From contig DEKK01000017.1 of NCBI GenBank assembly GCA_002353815.1, forward strand, positions 29,968 through 92,769: 62,802 nt of DNA, written 5' to 3'. Shown here piece by piece: positions 52,496 through 62,060 of this stretch (position 1 is the stretch's first letter; each line of letters starts with the position of its first letter). Made by a program: the position numbers and the translations under genes. A model generated the notes under the pieces. That model saw only the letters and a program-made list of their open reading frames with translations, was not told the origin of the DNA and made no database searches. Source of the DNA: Bifidobacteriaceae bacterium UBA2724. GTDB taxonomy: Bacteria; Actinomycetota; Actinomycetes; Actinomycetales; Bifidobacteriaceae.

Positions 52496-55447
52496 ATGGC
52501 GACAGGGAACAAGCTGGTGATCGTCGAGTCTCCGACCAAGGCGAAGAAGATCGGTGGCTATCTCGGTGACGGATACACCGTTCTCGCCTCGGTGGGTCAT
52601 ATTCGTGACCTTGCGCAGCCGTCGCAGATTCCGGCGGGTGACAAAGCGAAGTTCGGCAAATTCGGCGTCGACGTCGACGACGGATTTGTGCCGTATTACG
52701 TGATCGGCGCCGACAAGAAGAAAACCGTCGCACAGCTCCGCAAGGCGTTGAAGGACGCCGACGAGCTGTATCTGGCAACTGATGAGGACCGCGAGGGCGA
52801 AGCCATCGCCTGGCATCTGGTCGAGACGCTCAAGCCCAAGGTGCCTGTCAAGCGCATGGTCTTCCACGAAATCACGAAAAACGCGATCCAGGATGCCCTG
52901 AAGCACACGCGCCAGGTCGACGGAAACATGGTCGACGCGCAGGAGACGCGCCGCATCCTCGACCGTCTCTACGGCTACGAACTGTCCCCGGTGCTGTGGC
53001 GCAAGGTGGGGCCGGGCCTGTCGGCGGGACGCGTGCAGTCCGTGGCCACGCGCCTCATCGTCGAGAGGGAACGGGAACGCATGGCGTTCGTCCGCGCCCC
53101 GTATTGGGATGTGGCCATGACCGCCGGCGCCGAGGACGGGACGTTCGAATCCCGTCTGGTGCAACTCGGCGACGCGCGCGTGGTGGGGTCCAAGGATTTC
53201 GACAGCCAGGGCAAGCTCACGGCCGCGGCCGCCAAGGAAGGCGTGGCCCTCGTCGACGAGCCGAAGGCGCAGCGCATCGCCGATGCCATCGTCGGTGGCA
53301 CGGCGACGGTCACGTCGATGGAGACCAAGCCCTACCGTCGGCACCCCGTGCCTCCGTTCACCACGTCCACCCTGCAGCAGGCGGCCGGCAACACGCTGGG
53401 CATGAGTTCCCGCGCCACGATGCGCGCGGCCCAGGGGCTGTACGAAAACGGCTACATCACCTACATGCGTACCGATTCGGTCACGCTGTCGCAGGAGGCA
53501 ATCGCCGCCGCCCGCGAATCCGTGAGCGATTCCTTCGGCGACGAATATCTTTCCGACAAGCCCAAGCAGTATGCGACGCGGACCGCTGGCGCGCAGGAGG
53601 CGCATGAGGCCATCCGCCCGGCAGGCGCGCACTTCCGCACACCGCAGTCCTTGGCAGCGTCGCTGCCGCCGGACCAGCTCAAGCTGTATTCGCTGATTTA
53701 CTCGCGCACCCTTGCCTCGCAGATGGCGGACGTGACCGGGTCCACCGCCACCGTGCGTCTTGAGGTCCCGACGCCCGAGGGGCCGGCGGTGTTCCAGGCC
53801 AGCGGCACGGTCATCGACTTCCCGGGTTTCCTCGCGGCGTATGGCAATCGCGGCCAGTCTTCGAAGAAGGACGCGGGCGGCGACGATGTGGCCCTGCCGT
53901 CCATGAAGCAGGGCGACGTGCTCGTCGTGTCCGAGGCGCATCCGGTGGGCCACGAGACCCAGCCGCCGGCGCGCTATACCGAGGCGTCGCTGGTGCGCAC
54001 ACTCGAGGCCAAGGAGATCGGCCGCCCGTCCACCTATGCGAGCATCATCTCCACGATCATCGACCGTGGGTATGTCTATGAGCGCGGCAGGGCGCTCATC
54101 CCCAGCTGGCTGGCGTTCGCCGTGACGAACCTGCTCGAAAGCAACTTCCCGCAGTATGTCGATTACGAATTCACGGCCCAGATGGAAAACGGCCTTGACC
54201 AGATCGCATCTGGCAAAGAGAAAGGCAAGGACTGGCTCACCGCCTTTTATTTCGGCACTGGCGACAGCTCGGTGTCGTCGCCGGCCGAAGCACACGAGGG
54301 CCTGCACCAGCAGGTCAGCCAGCTGGGCGACATCGACGCCCGCAAAATCAACACGATCGAAATAGGGGACGGTCTGCAGGTGAGGGTCGGCCGCTACGGC
54401 CCTTATCTCGAAGACACGAAGCATCTCGACGCCGAAGGCAAGCCCAAGCGCGCCACGATCCCCGACACCATCGCTCCCGACGAGCTGACCGTGGAACGCG
54501 GCCGTCAGCTCATCGAAGAGAACGCGGGGAATCCGCGCGAGCTGGGCGTGGACCCGCAGACCGGCGGCGTGGTGACCGTGCGGACCGGCCGCTACGGCCC
54601 CTACGTGGCGCTCACCATGCCCAAGGGCGACGAATCCCCGAACGGGGAATCCGCGTCCGAAGGCGACAAGCCCAGGCGCACGGCGCACACCTCCAAGAAA
54701 GCCGCCGCGGACAAGCCCAAGATGGCGTCGCTGTTCAAGACGATGACGCCCGAAAGCATCACCCTCGACCAGGCCTTGCAGCTGCTGAGCCTGCCTCGGA
54801 CCGTGGGTGAGATGGAAGAGGCCGATCCGACGACGGGCGAACTGGTGTATGTGCCGGTCAAGGCGACCAATGGCCGCTACGGCCCCTACATCACTAAGAC
54901 GAACCCCGACGGAAGCACCGATTCGCGTTCGCTAGGCAGCGAAGACGAGATCTTCACGGTGACGCTCGACCAGGCCAAGGCGCTGTTCGCGCAGCCGCGC
55001 ACCGGCCGCCGCTCCCGCGGGTCGGCGAAACCGCCGCTGAGGGAACTCGGCACCGATCCTGAATCCGGCAAGCCCGTGACCATCAAAGACGGCTTCTACG
55101 GCGTCTACATCACCGACGGCACCACGAACCGCACCCTGCCCAAGCAGTACACGCCGGAATCCATCACCCCCGACGAGGCATACAAGCTGCTGGCCGAAAA
55201 GCGCGCCGCAGGCCCGACGAAGCGCCGCCGCTCCACTGGCAGGACGACCAAGGCCGCGACGAAGAAAACCAGCACTGCGAAGTCCACCGCGAAGACCGGC
55301 GCCGCGAAGACCTCTGCGAAGTCCACCACGAAGACGACGCGTAAGCGCACGACGTCCACGGGGGCGGCCTCGGCGGCTTCCAAGGGCTCCACGGCTTCCA
55401 AACGCACGACCAGGACGACGCGCAAGCGCACGGACGGCGAGGCGTAG
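52496..55447 (+). CDS. topA: DNA topoisomerase I
   Basis: Type IA topoisomerase that relaxes negative supercoils, 983 residues. Toprim domain: KLVIVESPTKAKKIGGYLG and ATDEDREGEAIAWHL. The active-site Tyr lies in NGYITYMRTDSVTLS, with ARYTEASLVRTLEAKEIGRPSTYASII downstream. Instead of zinc fingers the C-terminus has four actinobacterial-type repeats (VGRYGPYLED, TGRYGPYVAL, NGRYGPYITK, DGFYGVYITD) and a ~75-residue Lys/Thr/Ala tail, as known in mycobacterial enzymes. AAGGAGG fits ATG 52496. Three bases separate it from tmk, so topA-tmk-holB form one unit. Confidence 0.97.
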   Translation: MATGNKLVIVESPTKAKKIGGYLGDGYTVLASVGHIRDLAQPSQIPAGDKAKFGKFGVDVDDGFVPYYVIGADKKKTVAQLRKALKDADELYLATDEDREGEAIAWHLVETLKPKVPVKRMVFHEITKNAIQDALKHTRQVDGNMVDAQETRRILDRLYGYELSPVLWRKVGPGLSAGRVQSVATRLIVERERERMAFVRAPYWDVAMTAGAEDGTFESRLVQLGDARVVGSKDFDSQGKLTAAAAKEGVALVDEPKAQRIADAIVGGTATVTSMETKPYRRHPVPPFTTSTLQQAAGNTLGMSSRATMRAAQGLYENGYITYMRTDSVTLSQEAIAAARESVSDSFGDEYLSDKPKQYATRTAGAQEAHEAIRPAGAHFRTPQSLAASLPPDQLKLYSLIYSRTLASQMADVTGSTATVRLEVPTPEGPAVFQASGTVIDFPGFLAAYGNRGQSSKKDAGGDDVALPSMKQGDVLVVSEAHPVGHETQPPARYTEASLVRTLEAKEIGRPSTYASIISTIIDRGYVYERGRALIPSWLAFAVTNLLESNFPQYVDYEFTAQMENGLDQIASGKEKGKDWLTAFYFGTGDSSVSSPAEAHEGLHQQVSQLGDIDARKINTIEIGDGLQVRVGRYGPYLEDTKHLDAEGKPKRATIPDTIAPDELTVERGRQLIEENAGNPRELGVDPQTGGVVTVRTGRYGPYVALTMPKGDESPNGESASEGDKPRRTAHTSKKAAADKPKMASLFKTMTPESITLDQALQLLSLPRTVGEMEEADPTTGELVYVPVKATNGRYGPYITKTNPDGSTDSRSLGSEDEIFTVTLDQAKALFAQPRTGRRSRGSAKPPLRELGTDPESGKPVTIKDGFYGVYITDGTTNRTLPKQYTPESITPDEAYKLLAEKRAAGPTKRRRSTGRTTKAATKKTSTAKSTAKTGAAKTSAKSTTKTTRKRTTSTGAASAASKGSTASKRTTRTTRKRTDGEA

Positions 55448-55450
55448 CGC

Positions 55451-56134
55451 ATGGCGGGCCTGTTCATCTCGTTCGAAGGCGTCGACGGCGTGGGCAAAAG
55501 CACCCAGGCCGAACGCCTGCGCGACTACCTGAGGTCCCGGGGACTGAACGTCGTGCTCACCCGCGAGCCGGGCGGCACGCGCATCGGCGCCGCGATCCGG
55601 CAGATACTCCTGCATGGCGTCGACGGCGACACCGACATCGCGCCGCGCACCGAGGCGCTGCTCTACGCAGCCGACCGCGCCCAGCATGCGGCGCACGTCA
55701 TCCGCCCGGCCCTCGACGCGGGCGACGTGGTCATATCCGACCGCTACATCGACTCCTCGCTGGCATACCAGGCGGGCGGGCGCGAACTGACGCCCGACGA
55801 CATCCGGAACCTGAGCGAGTGGGCGACCGGCGGGCTGTGGCCCCGGCGCACCTACGTGCTCGACATGGATTTCGCCGATTCGGCGGCCCGTCTCACGGGC
55901 GAGGCCGACCGGCTCGAGTCGTCGGGGCGGGCGTTCTTCTCGCGCACCCGCCAGGAATTCCTCGCCCTGGCGCAGGCCGACCCGGAGCGTTTCCGCGTGA
56001 TTGACGCCTCGCGCAGCATCGAGGAAGTGTGGGACGACATCCGGCGCGATGTGGACGGACTGGTGCCGGACGCCTCGCCGCGTCCTGCCGAGATGGCGGA
56101 CGCCGCGTCCGCGCGGCCAGGGGGTGCGCGATGA
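55451..56134 (+). CDS. tmk: Thymidylate kinase
   Basis: Phosphorylates dTMP to dTDP. 227 residues: P-loop FEGVDGVGKSTQAERL, RLRDYLRSRGLNVVLTREPGGT with the DR(E)PG motif, ISDRYIDSSLAYQAGGREL, and the lid Arg region. The C-terminal ~20 residues are a disordered extension. The start follows the topA stop by three bases, and the end overlaps holB (ATGA). It belongs to a replication-related operon. Confidence 0.96.
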   Translation: MAGLFISFEGVDGVGKSTQAERLRDYLRSRGLNVVLTREPGGTRIGAAIRQILLHGVDGDTDIAPRTEALLYAADRAQHAAHVIRPALDAGDVVISDRYIDSSLAYQAGGRELTPDDIRNLSEWATGGLWPRRTYVLDMDFADSAARLTGEADRLESSGRAFFSRTRQEFLALAQADPERFRVIDASRSIEEVWDDIRRDVDGLVPDASPRPAEMADAASARPGGAR

Positions 56135-57282
56135 GCGTGTGGGATTCGCTGGTCGGGCAGAAGCCCGTCATCGACATGCTGTCGGAACTCGCGAAAGGCG
56201 ACCCGCGTCATCTCGCGCAATCCTGGCTGTTCTGCGGCCCTCCGGGAAGCGGCCGCAGCAACATGGCGCTCGCGTTCGCCGCGGCCCTCGAGTGCCCGCG
56301 TCACGGATGCGGCGAATGTGACGTGTGCCGTGCGGTGATGTCGCGCAACCATCCCGACGTGACGGTCCTGGCGACCGACAAGGTCACGATCCCCATAGAG
56401 GAAGTGCGCGAGATCGTCGAGAAATCCGAAGAGATCCCCACGGTGGCGCCGTGGCACATCATCCTCATCGAGGACGTCGACCGCATGCTGGAGCGCACCA
56501 CGAACGTGCTGCTCAAAGAGATCGAGGAACCTGCCGAACACACAATGTGGCTGCTGTGCGCGCCGAGCGCGCAGGACGTGCTGCCCACCATCCGCAGCCG
56601 AACGCGTCTCGTGAACCTGGCCGTGCCACAGACCGCCGAGGTCGCGAGGTTCCTCGTCGAACGCTGCGGAACCGAAGAAAAACTCGCCCAGCGGTGCGCC
56701 CGTTTGTCGGAAGGGCATATCGGCATCTCACGCCTCTATGCGGTCGACGACCAGGCGCTTGCGGACCGCGACGAGCTGGTGGTGGGTGTGCTGGGCCTGC
56801 GCCGTGTGTCGCAGGCGGTGCTGCTCGCCGACACGCTCATGTCGAATGCGAAGTCGCAGGCATCGGCAAGCGTGAACCGCGAGGTCGAGCGCGACAAGGC
56901 GGAATTCCTGCGTGTCAACGGTCTCAAGCCCAAGGACGTGGTCCCCGCGGCCATCCGCGGCGCCTGGAACGCCATCGGCAAGAAAGACGACGTGAAGCGC
57001 CGCACCACGCGTCTGACGCGCGACGTGCTCGACCGCTCGCTCAATTCGATCGCCAGCGTGTACCGCGACGTGGCCGTGGTGCAGGCCGGGGCCGTGGACT
57101 CCGTGGGGCTTGTCAACCTCGAGAACCGCCGGGCCATCTATGACCTCGCCACCCGGATCGATCGCAACGGCGCCGTGAAACGCCTGGAATCGATCGAACT
57201 CGCCCGCCGCAGGCTCAACGGCAACGGCAACGCGCAGCTCGACTTCGAGGCGCTCTTCTGCTCGCTCATCGTGTTCGACTGA
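56131..57282 (+). CDS. holB: DNA polymerase III subunit delta'
   Basis: Clamp-loader subunit, 383 residues: SVWDSLVGQKPVIDMLSELA, a P-loop-like segment CGPPGSGRSNMALAFAAAL (Lys replaced by Arg, as expected for a non-hydrolysing delta'), a zinc module CPRHGCGECDVC, IILIEDVDRMLERTTNVLLKEIEEP and SRTRLVNLAVP. The start overlaps the tmk stop, the usual tmk-holB pairing. The C-terminal part is helical, for ring assembly with the dnaX product encoded 25 kb away. Confidence 0.94.
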   Translation: MSVWDSLVGQKPVIDMLSELAKGDPRHLAQSWLFCGPPGSGRSNMALAFAAALECPRHGCGECDVCRAVMSRNHPDVTVLATDKVTIPIEEVREIVEKSEEIPTVAPWHIILIEDVDRMLERTTNVLLKEIEEPAEHTMWLLCAPSAQDVLPTIRSRTRLVNLAVPQTAEVARFLVERCGTEEKLAQRCARLSEGHIGISRLYAVDDQALADRDELVVGVLGLRRVSQAVLLADTLMSNAKSQASASVNREVERDKAEFLRVNGLKPKDVVPAAIRGAWNAIGKKDDVKRRTTRLTRDVLDRSLNSIASVYRDVAVVQAGAVDSVGLVNLENRRAIYDLATRIDRNGAVKRLESIELARRRLNGNGNAQLDFEALFCSLIVFD

Positions 57283-57350
57283 CGCGCCCCGCCGCGTTCG
57301 CCCCTGCGTTGCGTAACGACGCCGTGCCGCTCATGCGCGATAATTGCCGT

Positions 57351-57905
57351 ATGAGGATACAAACAGAATTCACGACGATCCCCGATCGCTATTCCAAGCA
57401 TGCGCCTGCCGATTGCCTGGTCGACGGCAAGGCGCCCGTTGTCTCTTTCCCGTTCTCCATCGGCGAACTTCCCGCGAACGCGCGCTATCTGCACTGGGAA
57501 TTCGTGGATGACGACGCCATCGCCGTCGGCGGGTTCCAGTGGATCCACTGGTGCGTCGCCAACGTGCCCGTGGACGCCATCATGTATGACTTCAACGATT
57601 CCGCCGCGCTGCAGATCCCTGAGGATTTCTCGCGCAAGCTGCCCGCCATGATCCCCGAGGCGGTGCAGGGGCGCAACAGCTACGCCTCGCCGATGGTGGG
57701 CGTGAAGAACCCCGCCGTCTACCAGCGCTACGTCGGCCCGTGCCCGCCCGACAAGGACCATGACTACATGCTGAGTGTGTGGGCCACCGCCGAGCCGATC
57801 GCCGACATTCACGAGGGGTTCTGGCTCAACCAGCTGCGCAACGCCATGCGTGTCTGCCGTTCCCTCGTCGGATTCGACAGCGTGTGGCTGACCGGCCGTG
57901 TGTGA
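57351..57905 (+). CDS. PEBP-family protein, YbhB/YbcL-like
   Basis: 184-residue cytoplasmic protein of the phosphatidylethanolamine-binding/Raf-kinase-inhibitor family. Family segments: PVVSFPFSIGELPANARYLHWEFVDDDA, GGFQWIHWCVANVP (His-Trp pocket), GRNSYASPMVG, YVGPCPPDKDHDYMLSVWA. Its biochemical role in bacteria is unknown. ATG 57351 is chosen for family alignment; it lacks a ribosome site, and a GATAAT ends six bases before it, so the transcript may be leaderless. A good terminator follows. Confidence 0.88.
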   Translation: MRIQTEFTTIPDRYSKHAPADCLVDGKAPVVSFPFSIGELPANARYLHWEFVDDDAIAVGGFQWIHWCVANVPVDAIMYDFNDSAALQIPEDFSRKLPAMIPEAVQGRNSYASPMVGVKNPAVYQRYVGPCPPDKDHDYMLSVWATAEPIADIHEGFWLNQLRNAMRVCRSLVGFDSVWLTGRV

Positions 57906-57910
57906 TTCCC

Positions 57911-57936
57911 AGCCGTCCGCTCGGCGGACGGCTTTT
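57911..57936 (+). terminator. Intrinsic terminator after the PEBP gene
   Basis: A perfect 10-bp stem, AGCCGTCCGC / GCGGACGGCT, with a three-base loop, followed by TTT. It starts six bases after the stop codon. The 226 bases from here to pepD hold no other feature I can support. Confidence 0.85.
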
Positions 57937-58162
57937 CCATTCCGGTCCCGGCATTCGCTCGCGCAGACGCGGTGGACGGGCGACGTCTTTGAAAAAAGGC
58001 GGGAAATCACCGGCGCGGAATATCATCGCAAGTGACAGGGGCCATGAACGCCCCATAGACCACAGGCATGCGTGTTGCGCCATGCATGCCGTGAAAAGGT
58101 TCGAACAACGAGATACGGCCGGCGCCCTACTCGCGGAGGCGCGGCGGCCCGAAGGAGTGACA

Positions 58163-59671
58163 ATGCCCTGCACCACGATTCTTGTGGGCAAGAACGCAAG
58201 CTATGACGGAAGCACGATCATCGCGCGCAACGAGGACTCGCCGAACGGCCAGTTCACCGCGAAGAAAACCATCGTCGTGCATCCCGACGACCAGCCGCGC
58301 CATTACCGCAGCGTGCTGAGCCATGTGGAGATCGACCTCCCCGACAATCCGATGCGCTACACCGCGGTGCCCAACGCCCTCGACAACGAAGGCATCTGGG
58401 CCGAGCACGGCGTCAACGCCAAGAACGTGGCCATGAGCGCCACCGAGACAATCACCACCAACGAGCGCGTGCTGGGCGCTGACCCGCTGGCCGTGCCCGT
58501 GCACGCCAAGGGCACGAAGGGCCAGCCCGGCTACGTGGCCGAGGTCCCCGGCGGCATCGGCGAAGAGGATTTCGTCACCATCGTGCTGCCGTACATCTCG
58601 TCGGCGCGCGAAGGCGTCGAACGACTCGGCGCGCTGCTCGAGAAGTACGGCACCTACGAGATGAACGGCGTCGCCTTCAGCGATGTCGACGAAATCTGGT
58701 GGCTAGAGACGATCGGCGGCCATCACTGGATCGCCCGCCGCGTCCCCGACGACTGCTACGTGACCATGCCCAACCAGCTGGGTATCGACGAATTCGACCT
58801 CGACGACGCCCTCGGCGACAGGGAAGACAACATGTGCTCCGCCGACCTGCGCGAGTTCATCGACGACAACCACCTCGACCTCGCCGTCGAGAACGCCACG
58901 CCGTTCAGCCCGCGCGACGCGTTCGGCTCGCACTCCGATTCCGACCACGTCTATAACACCCCGCGCGCGTGGTTCATGCAGCGTTTCCTCAACCCCTACG
59001 ACGAGGACTGGGACAGCCCCGAAGCCCTGCACACCCCGATGAGCAATGACATCCCGTGGGCGCGCCAGCCCGAGCGCAAGATCACCCTCGAGGACGTGAA
59101 GTACGTGCTGTCGTCGCACTACCAGGGCACCCCGTACGATCCGTACGGCCCCGCCGGCGACGAGCGCACCCACCGCATGTTCCGCCCCATCGGCATCAAC
59201 CGCAACAACCACCTGTGCGTCATCCAGCTGCGTCCCTACGTCAGCGACGCGTTGCAGGCGATCCAGTGGACGGCGTATGGCAGCAATCCGTTTAACACGC
59301 TCGTGCCGATCTACGCGAACGTCGACGACATCCCGGTCTATTACCGCGACACCACGGGGGACGTCGATTCCAACAACTTCTACTGGGCGAACCGTCTCAT
59401 CGGCGCGCTCGCGGACGAACGCTACGCCGAGACCAGCGGCGCCATCGAACGCTACCAGCTCAAGACCGGTGGCGACGCGCACGCATTCGTCGCGCACGTT
59501 GACAGGATCGTCGGCGACAAGTCATACGACGAGGCACGCCCGATCCTGACCAAGGCCAACGGGGAATTCGCGGAATCCCTGCGCCGCGACACGGTGCAGC
59601 TGCTCGGCGAGGTGCTCTACACCGCGAGCATGGGAATGCACAACCGGTTCCAGATGTCGGATAATGGATGA
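58163..59671 (+). CDS. pepD: C69-family dipeptidase
   Basis: N-terminal-nucleophile dipeptidase of 502 residues. The chain begins MPCTTILVGKNASYDGSTIIARNEDS, and the Cys at position 3 should become the N-terminal nucleophile after removal of two residues, as in Lactobacillus PepD. Other family segments: YTAVPNALDNEGIWAEHGVNAKNVAMSATETI, GIGEEDFVTIVLPYISSAREGVERLG, and HRMFRPIGINRNNHL. GAAGGAGTGACA before ATG 58163 fixes the start. Cytoplasmic; would complete breakdown of imported peptides. Transcribed alone, 123 bases ahead of the formate-THF ligase. Confidence 0.95.
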   Translation: MPCTTILVGKNASYDGSTIIARNEDSPNGQFTAKKTIVVHPDDQPRHYRSVLSHVEIDLPDNPMRYTAVPNALDNEGIWAEHGVNAKNVAMSATETITTNERVLGADPLAVPVHAKGTKGQPGYVAEVPGGIGEEDFVTIVLPYISSAREGVERLGALLEKYGTYEMNGVAFSDVDEIWWLETIGGHHWIARRVPDDCYVTMPNQLGIDEFDLDDALGDREDNMCSADLREFIDDNHLDLAVENATPFSPRDAFGSHSDSDHVYNTPRAWFMQRFLNPYDEDWDSPEALHTPMSNDIPWARQPERKITLEDVKYVLSSHYQGTPYDPYGPAGDERTHRMFRPIGINRNNHLCVIQLRPYVSDALQAIQWTAYGSNPFNTLVPIYANVDDIPVYYRDTTGDVDSNNFYWANRLIGALADERYAETSGAIERYQLKTGGDAHAFVAHVDRIVGDKSYDEARPILTKANGEFAESLRRDTVQLLGEVLYTASMGMHNRFQMSDNG

Positions 59672-59794
59672 GTTCCGCATGCCTTGCGTTTTTCAAGGCA
59701 TGATGGATGGGCTGGCATTCGCGGCGTATGCATGGTTTCCGATAGAACGTGGCCGCCGCGGCATCGGCGAATGGAGACAACAGTAGGAGGATGG

Positions 59795-61312
59795 ATGACC
59801 GCTTACGAGGATTTCGTATCCCAATACGGCGTTTTCAAGAAGATTGATGCCTTTGGGTATCTCGATTATCTGAAGCAGAATCCCGACGCGCCGCGCAAGC
59901 ACGGCAAGGTCGTTCTGGTCACAGCTGATACGCCGCTCAAGGCGAGCCGCGGAGAAGGCAAGACCACGACCACCATCGCGCTGATTGACGCGCTGCGCAA
60001 GCGCGGCATCGATGCGGCGGCCGTGCTGCGCCAGCCCTCGATGGGCATCACCGCGGCCGGTTCCAAGGGTGGCGCTTCGGGCGGCGGCAAGGCGTCGCTG
60101 ACGCACCCCGAGCTCGTGGACTGGGGGCTGTGTGGCGAGATGGGCAGCATCGAGGCCGCGCAGAACCTGCTGGTGTCGTTCGCTGAGAAGGCGGTGGACG
60201 AAGGCAAGCTCGATACGATTCTCGTGCCCCGCGTGTCTGAGGTGCCGTCGCGTTCGCTGCGCCAGGTCGTCGTGGACAGCGGCAAGGGTAACGTGCCCGA
60301 ACGCGTGGTGCTCACCCCGACCTGCGAGCTCATGCAGATCGTGGTGCTGTCGCGCTCCATGGACGAACTCGGGCAGCGCGTGGCCGCGATGATCGCGGGC
60401 ACGAAGGACGGTCAGCCCGTGCGCTTCGGCGAGTTCATCGACCTGTGGCGCATCACCAACATTCTTGCGACCGCCGTCATGCCGGCCTACACCGAGACCC
60501 GCGAGGGCTCCCCGGTGTATGTGCACTGCGGCCCGTTCGCCAACGTGTCCATCGGCATCCCGTCGCTTGTTTCCGTCGAACTCGCCTGCGCGCGCCATGA
60601 CGTGGTCGTGGTCGAGGCCGGCTACGGCACGGACGCCGGCGCCCAGAAGTGGCTCGACATCGCGGCCCGCGAATACGGCGCGCAGTGGCCGTCCGCAGCC
60701 GTGGTCGTCACCCGCGCCACGACGTGGAACGACGATCCGACGCTGAGCTGGCGCTACCCGTTCCATGTCAACCGCCTCGAGGGGCTGGGCATCGCGACGT
60801 TCCCGCTGATTAACCTGTGGGAAGGCGAGGACGACCAGGTTCCGGCGCTCAAGGCCAAGGCCGCCGAGCTTGGATTCCGCACCCCCGTGCTGGGCAACCT
60901 GTTCCGCGACGGCGGCGATGCGCTGACCGCGCAGCTGGATGATTTCGTGGCGGCCCTGGACGTCGCCGGCATCCCGGATGCGCCCGAAAGCCACAAGGGC
61001 ACCCCGCTCGTCGACACGGTCAAGTGGATTGCCAAGAGCGCCTATGGCGTTCCTGCTGAGCGCGTGGTGGAGCGCGATAGCTTCGCTCCAAGCCTCGCCG
61101 CCGCCACCGAGCTGTGCGAGAAGGCCGGGATCGACATCAACCGTCTGGCCGTGGTGGCCGTGAAGTCCCCGGCGACCATGACGGACAACGATTCCGCCCC
61201 CGAGACAGAGCGTTCCGTGACGCTGAAGAAGGTCGAGGTGCATGCAGGCGCCGGTCTGGTGCACGTGAACCTGACGACGTCGCTGACCACTCCGATGCCG
61301 AAGATCGTCTGA
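59795..61312 (+). CDS. fhs: Formate-tetrahydrofolate ligase, divergent short form
   Basis: Predicted to make 10-formyl-THF from formate, ATP and THF. 505 residues against ~555 usual. Homology runs end to end with changes: ATP loop SRGEGKTTTTIALIDAL kept; LRQPSMGITAAGSKGGASGGG for REPSLGPxFGxKGGAAGGG; CGPFANVSIGIPS for GGPFANIAHGCNS; VVEAGYGTDAGAQKW for TEAGFGADLGAEKF. The usual NLHFTGDxHAI region reads DWGLCGEMGSIEAAQNLL. The C-terminus ends at TTPMPKIV and lacks the final ~25 residues of canonical enzymes. AGGAGG four bases before ATG 59795 is a close but strong ribosome site. A strong terminator follows at 61412. Confidence 0.88.
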   Translation: MTAYEDFVSQYGVFKKIDAFGYLDYLKQNPDAPRKHGKVVLVTADTPLKASRGEGKTTTTIALIDALRKRGIDAAAVLRQPSMGITAAGSKGGASGGGKASLTHPELVDWGLCGEMGSIEAAQNLLVSFAEKAVDEGKLDTILVPRVSEVPSRSLRQVVVDSGKGNVPERVVLTPTCELMQIVVLSRSMDELGQRVAAMIAGTKDGQPVRFGEFIDLWRITNILATAVMPAYTETREGSPVYVHCGPFANVSIGIPSLVSVELACARHDVVVVEAGYGTDAGAQKWLDIAAREYGAQWPSAAVVVTRATTWNDDPTLSWRYPFHVNRLEGLGIATFPLINLWEGEDDQVPALKAKAAELGFRTPVLGNLFRDGGDALTAQLDDFVAALDVAGIPDAPESHKGTPLVDTVKWIAKSAYGVPAERVVERDSFAPSLAAATELCEKAGIDINRLAVVAVKSPATMTDNDSAPETERSVTLKKVEVHAGAGLVHVNLTTSLTTPMPKIV

Positions 61313-61411
61313 TTGACTGATCGGATGGACGGCTGCTTGTCGGCTGGTCTCTGGTTGATTTGAAGCCATGCAGGTCTGCCCTCCGCGCCGTCCATCTGGC
61401 TGAAGCTGTGC

Positions 61412-61455
61412 AAGGCCGCGTTCCTGTCGCTTTTGCGACGGACGCGGCCTTTTTC
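61412..61455 (+). terminator. Intrinsic terminator after fhs
   Basis: AAGGCCGCGT / ACGCGGCCTT enclose an inner stem GTCGC / GCGAC with a TTTT loop, and TTTTT follows. It lies 100 bases after the stop. The region from here to the tRNA promoter (61456-61687) has a duplicated GGCGGATGGTCGATGGAG unit near 61484-61526 and no gene. Confidence 0.9.
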
Positions 61456-61687
61456 GTCTCCGGGAGGGGTGCGGCGTGTCCCGATGGCGGATGGTCGATG
61501 GAGGCCGTTGGCGGATGGTCGATGGAGACCGTTGGTGGAGGCCTGCGGTGGAGCCCTGATGGGTGTCCTTGGCGTATGTCTTCGTTGGACGTCCTTGACG
61601 CGGATCTGATGGGCAGTCATGATGGATACCTCGCGTGGTGCGTTTTCGTTGCAAATGCAGGCAACACGCCGAGAACATTGTGCTGAG

Positions 61688-61715
61688 TTGCGAAAAGAAA
61701 AACTGTGAGTATAGT
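61688..61715 (+). promoter_or_regulatory. Promoter of the tRNA-Lys gene
   Basis: TTGCGA (61688-61693), a 16-base spacer and TATAGT (61710-61715) in an AT-rich patch, with the mature tRNA starting 28 bases later. Confidence 0.7.
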
Positions 61716-61743
61716 TTCCTTTTGGCTTTGGTAATTAGCCATT

Positions 61744-61817
61744 GCCCCTGTAGCTCAGTTGGCTAGAGCAGCGGACTCTTAATCCGCGTGTCCAGGGTTC
61801 GAGCCCCTGCGGGGGCA
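61744..61817 (+). tRNA. tRNA-Lys, anticodon CTT
   Basis: Complete 74-base cloverleaf without encoded CCA. Acceptor GCCCCTG pairs with CGGGGGC (one G-U). The D-loop contains AGTTGG, the anticodon loop CTCTTAA gives anticodon CTT, and the T-arm is CAGGG-TTCGAGC-CCCTG. The discriminator base is A. Confidence 0.97.
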
Positions 61818-61824
61818 CAGGTTG

Positions 61825-61859
61825 GACCGGAATGCATTGCATTCCGGTCTTTTTGTTTT
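61825..61859 (+). terminator. Intrinsic terminator after tRNA-Lys
   Basis: GACCGGAATGC / GCATTCCGGTC, a perfect 11-bp stem with a three-base loop, then TTTTTGTTTT. Confidence 0.95.
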
Positions 61860-61956
61860 CCGGACTGTGATGTGCGGCGGCCGGGGACGTGTCCGGGGCC
61901 CGTCTGCGCACGGGATGCATCGTCGCGTCCCTTCGGTGGGGTTGCGGTTGCGGGGC

Positions 61957-62049
61957 AAGTGAAAGTGGTCGGTGCGACGTCACAATGAGGGTCATCCGCG
62001 TGGTCTACTCGTTGCTGCGGTCGAGAGGTAAGTGAAAGTGGCCGGTGCG
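61957..62049. repeat. Pair of 20-bp direct repeats downstream of tRNA-Lys
   Basis: AAGTGAAAGTGGTCGGTGCG at 61957-61976 and the same with one T-to-C change at 62030-62049, 73 bases apart. Similar GTGAAAGTGG motifs can occur at transposon ends, but no transposase gene is seen here. Confidence 0.75.
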
Positions 62050-62060
62050 GATGGAAGTGA

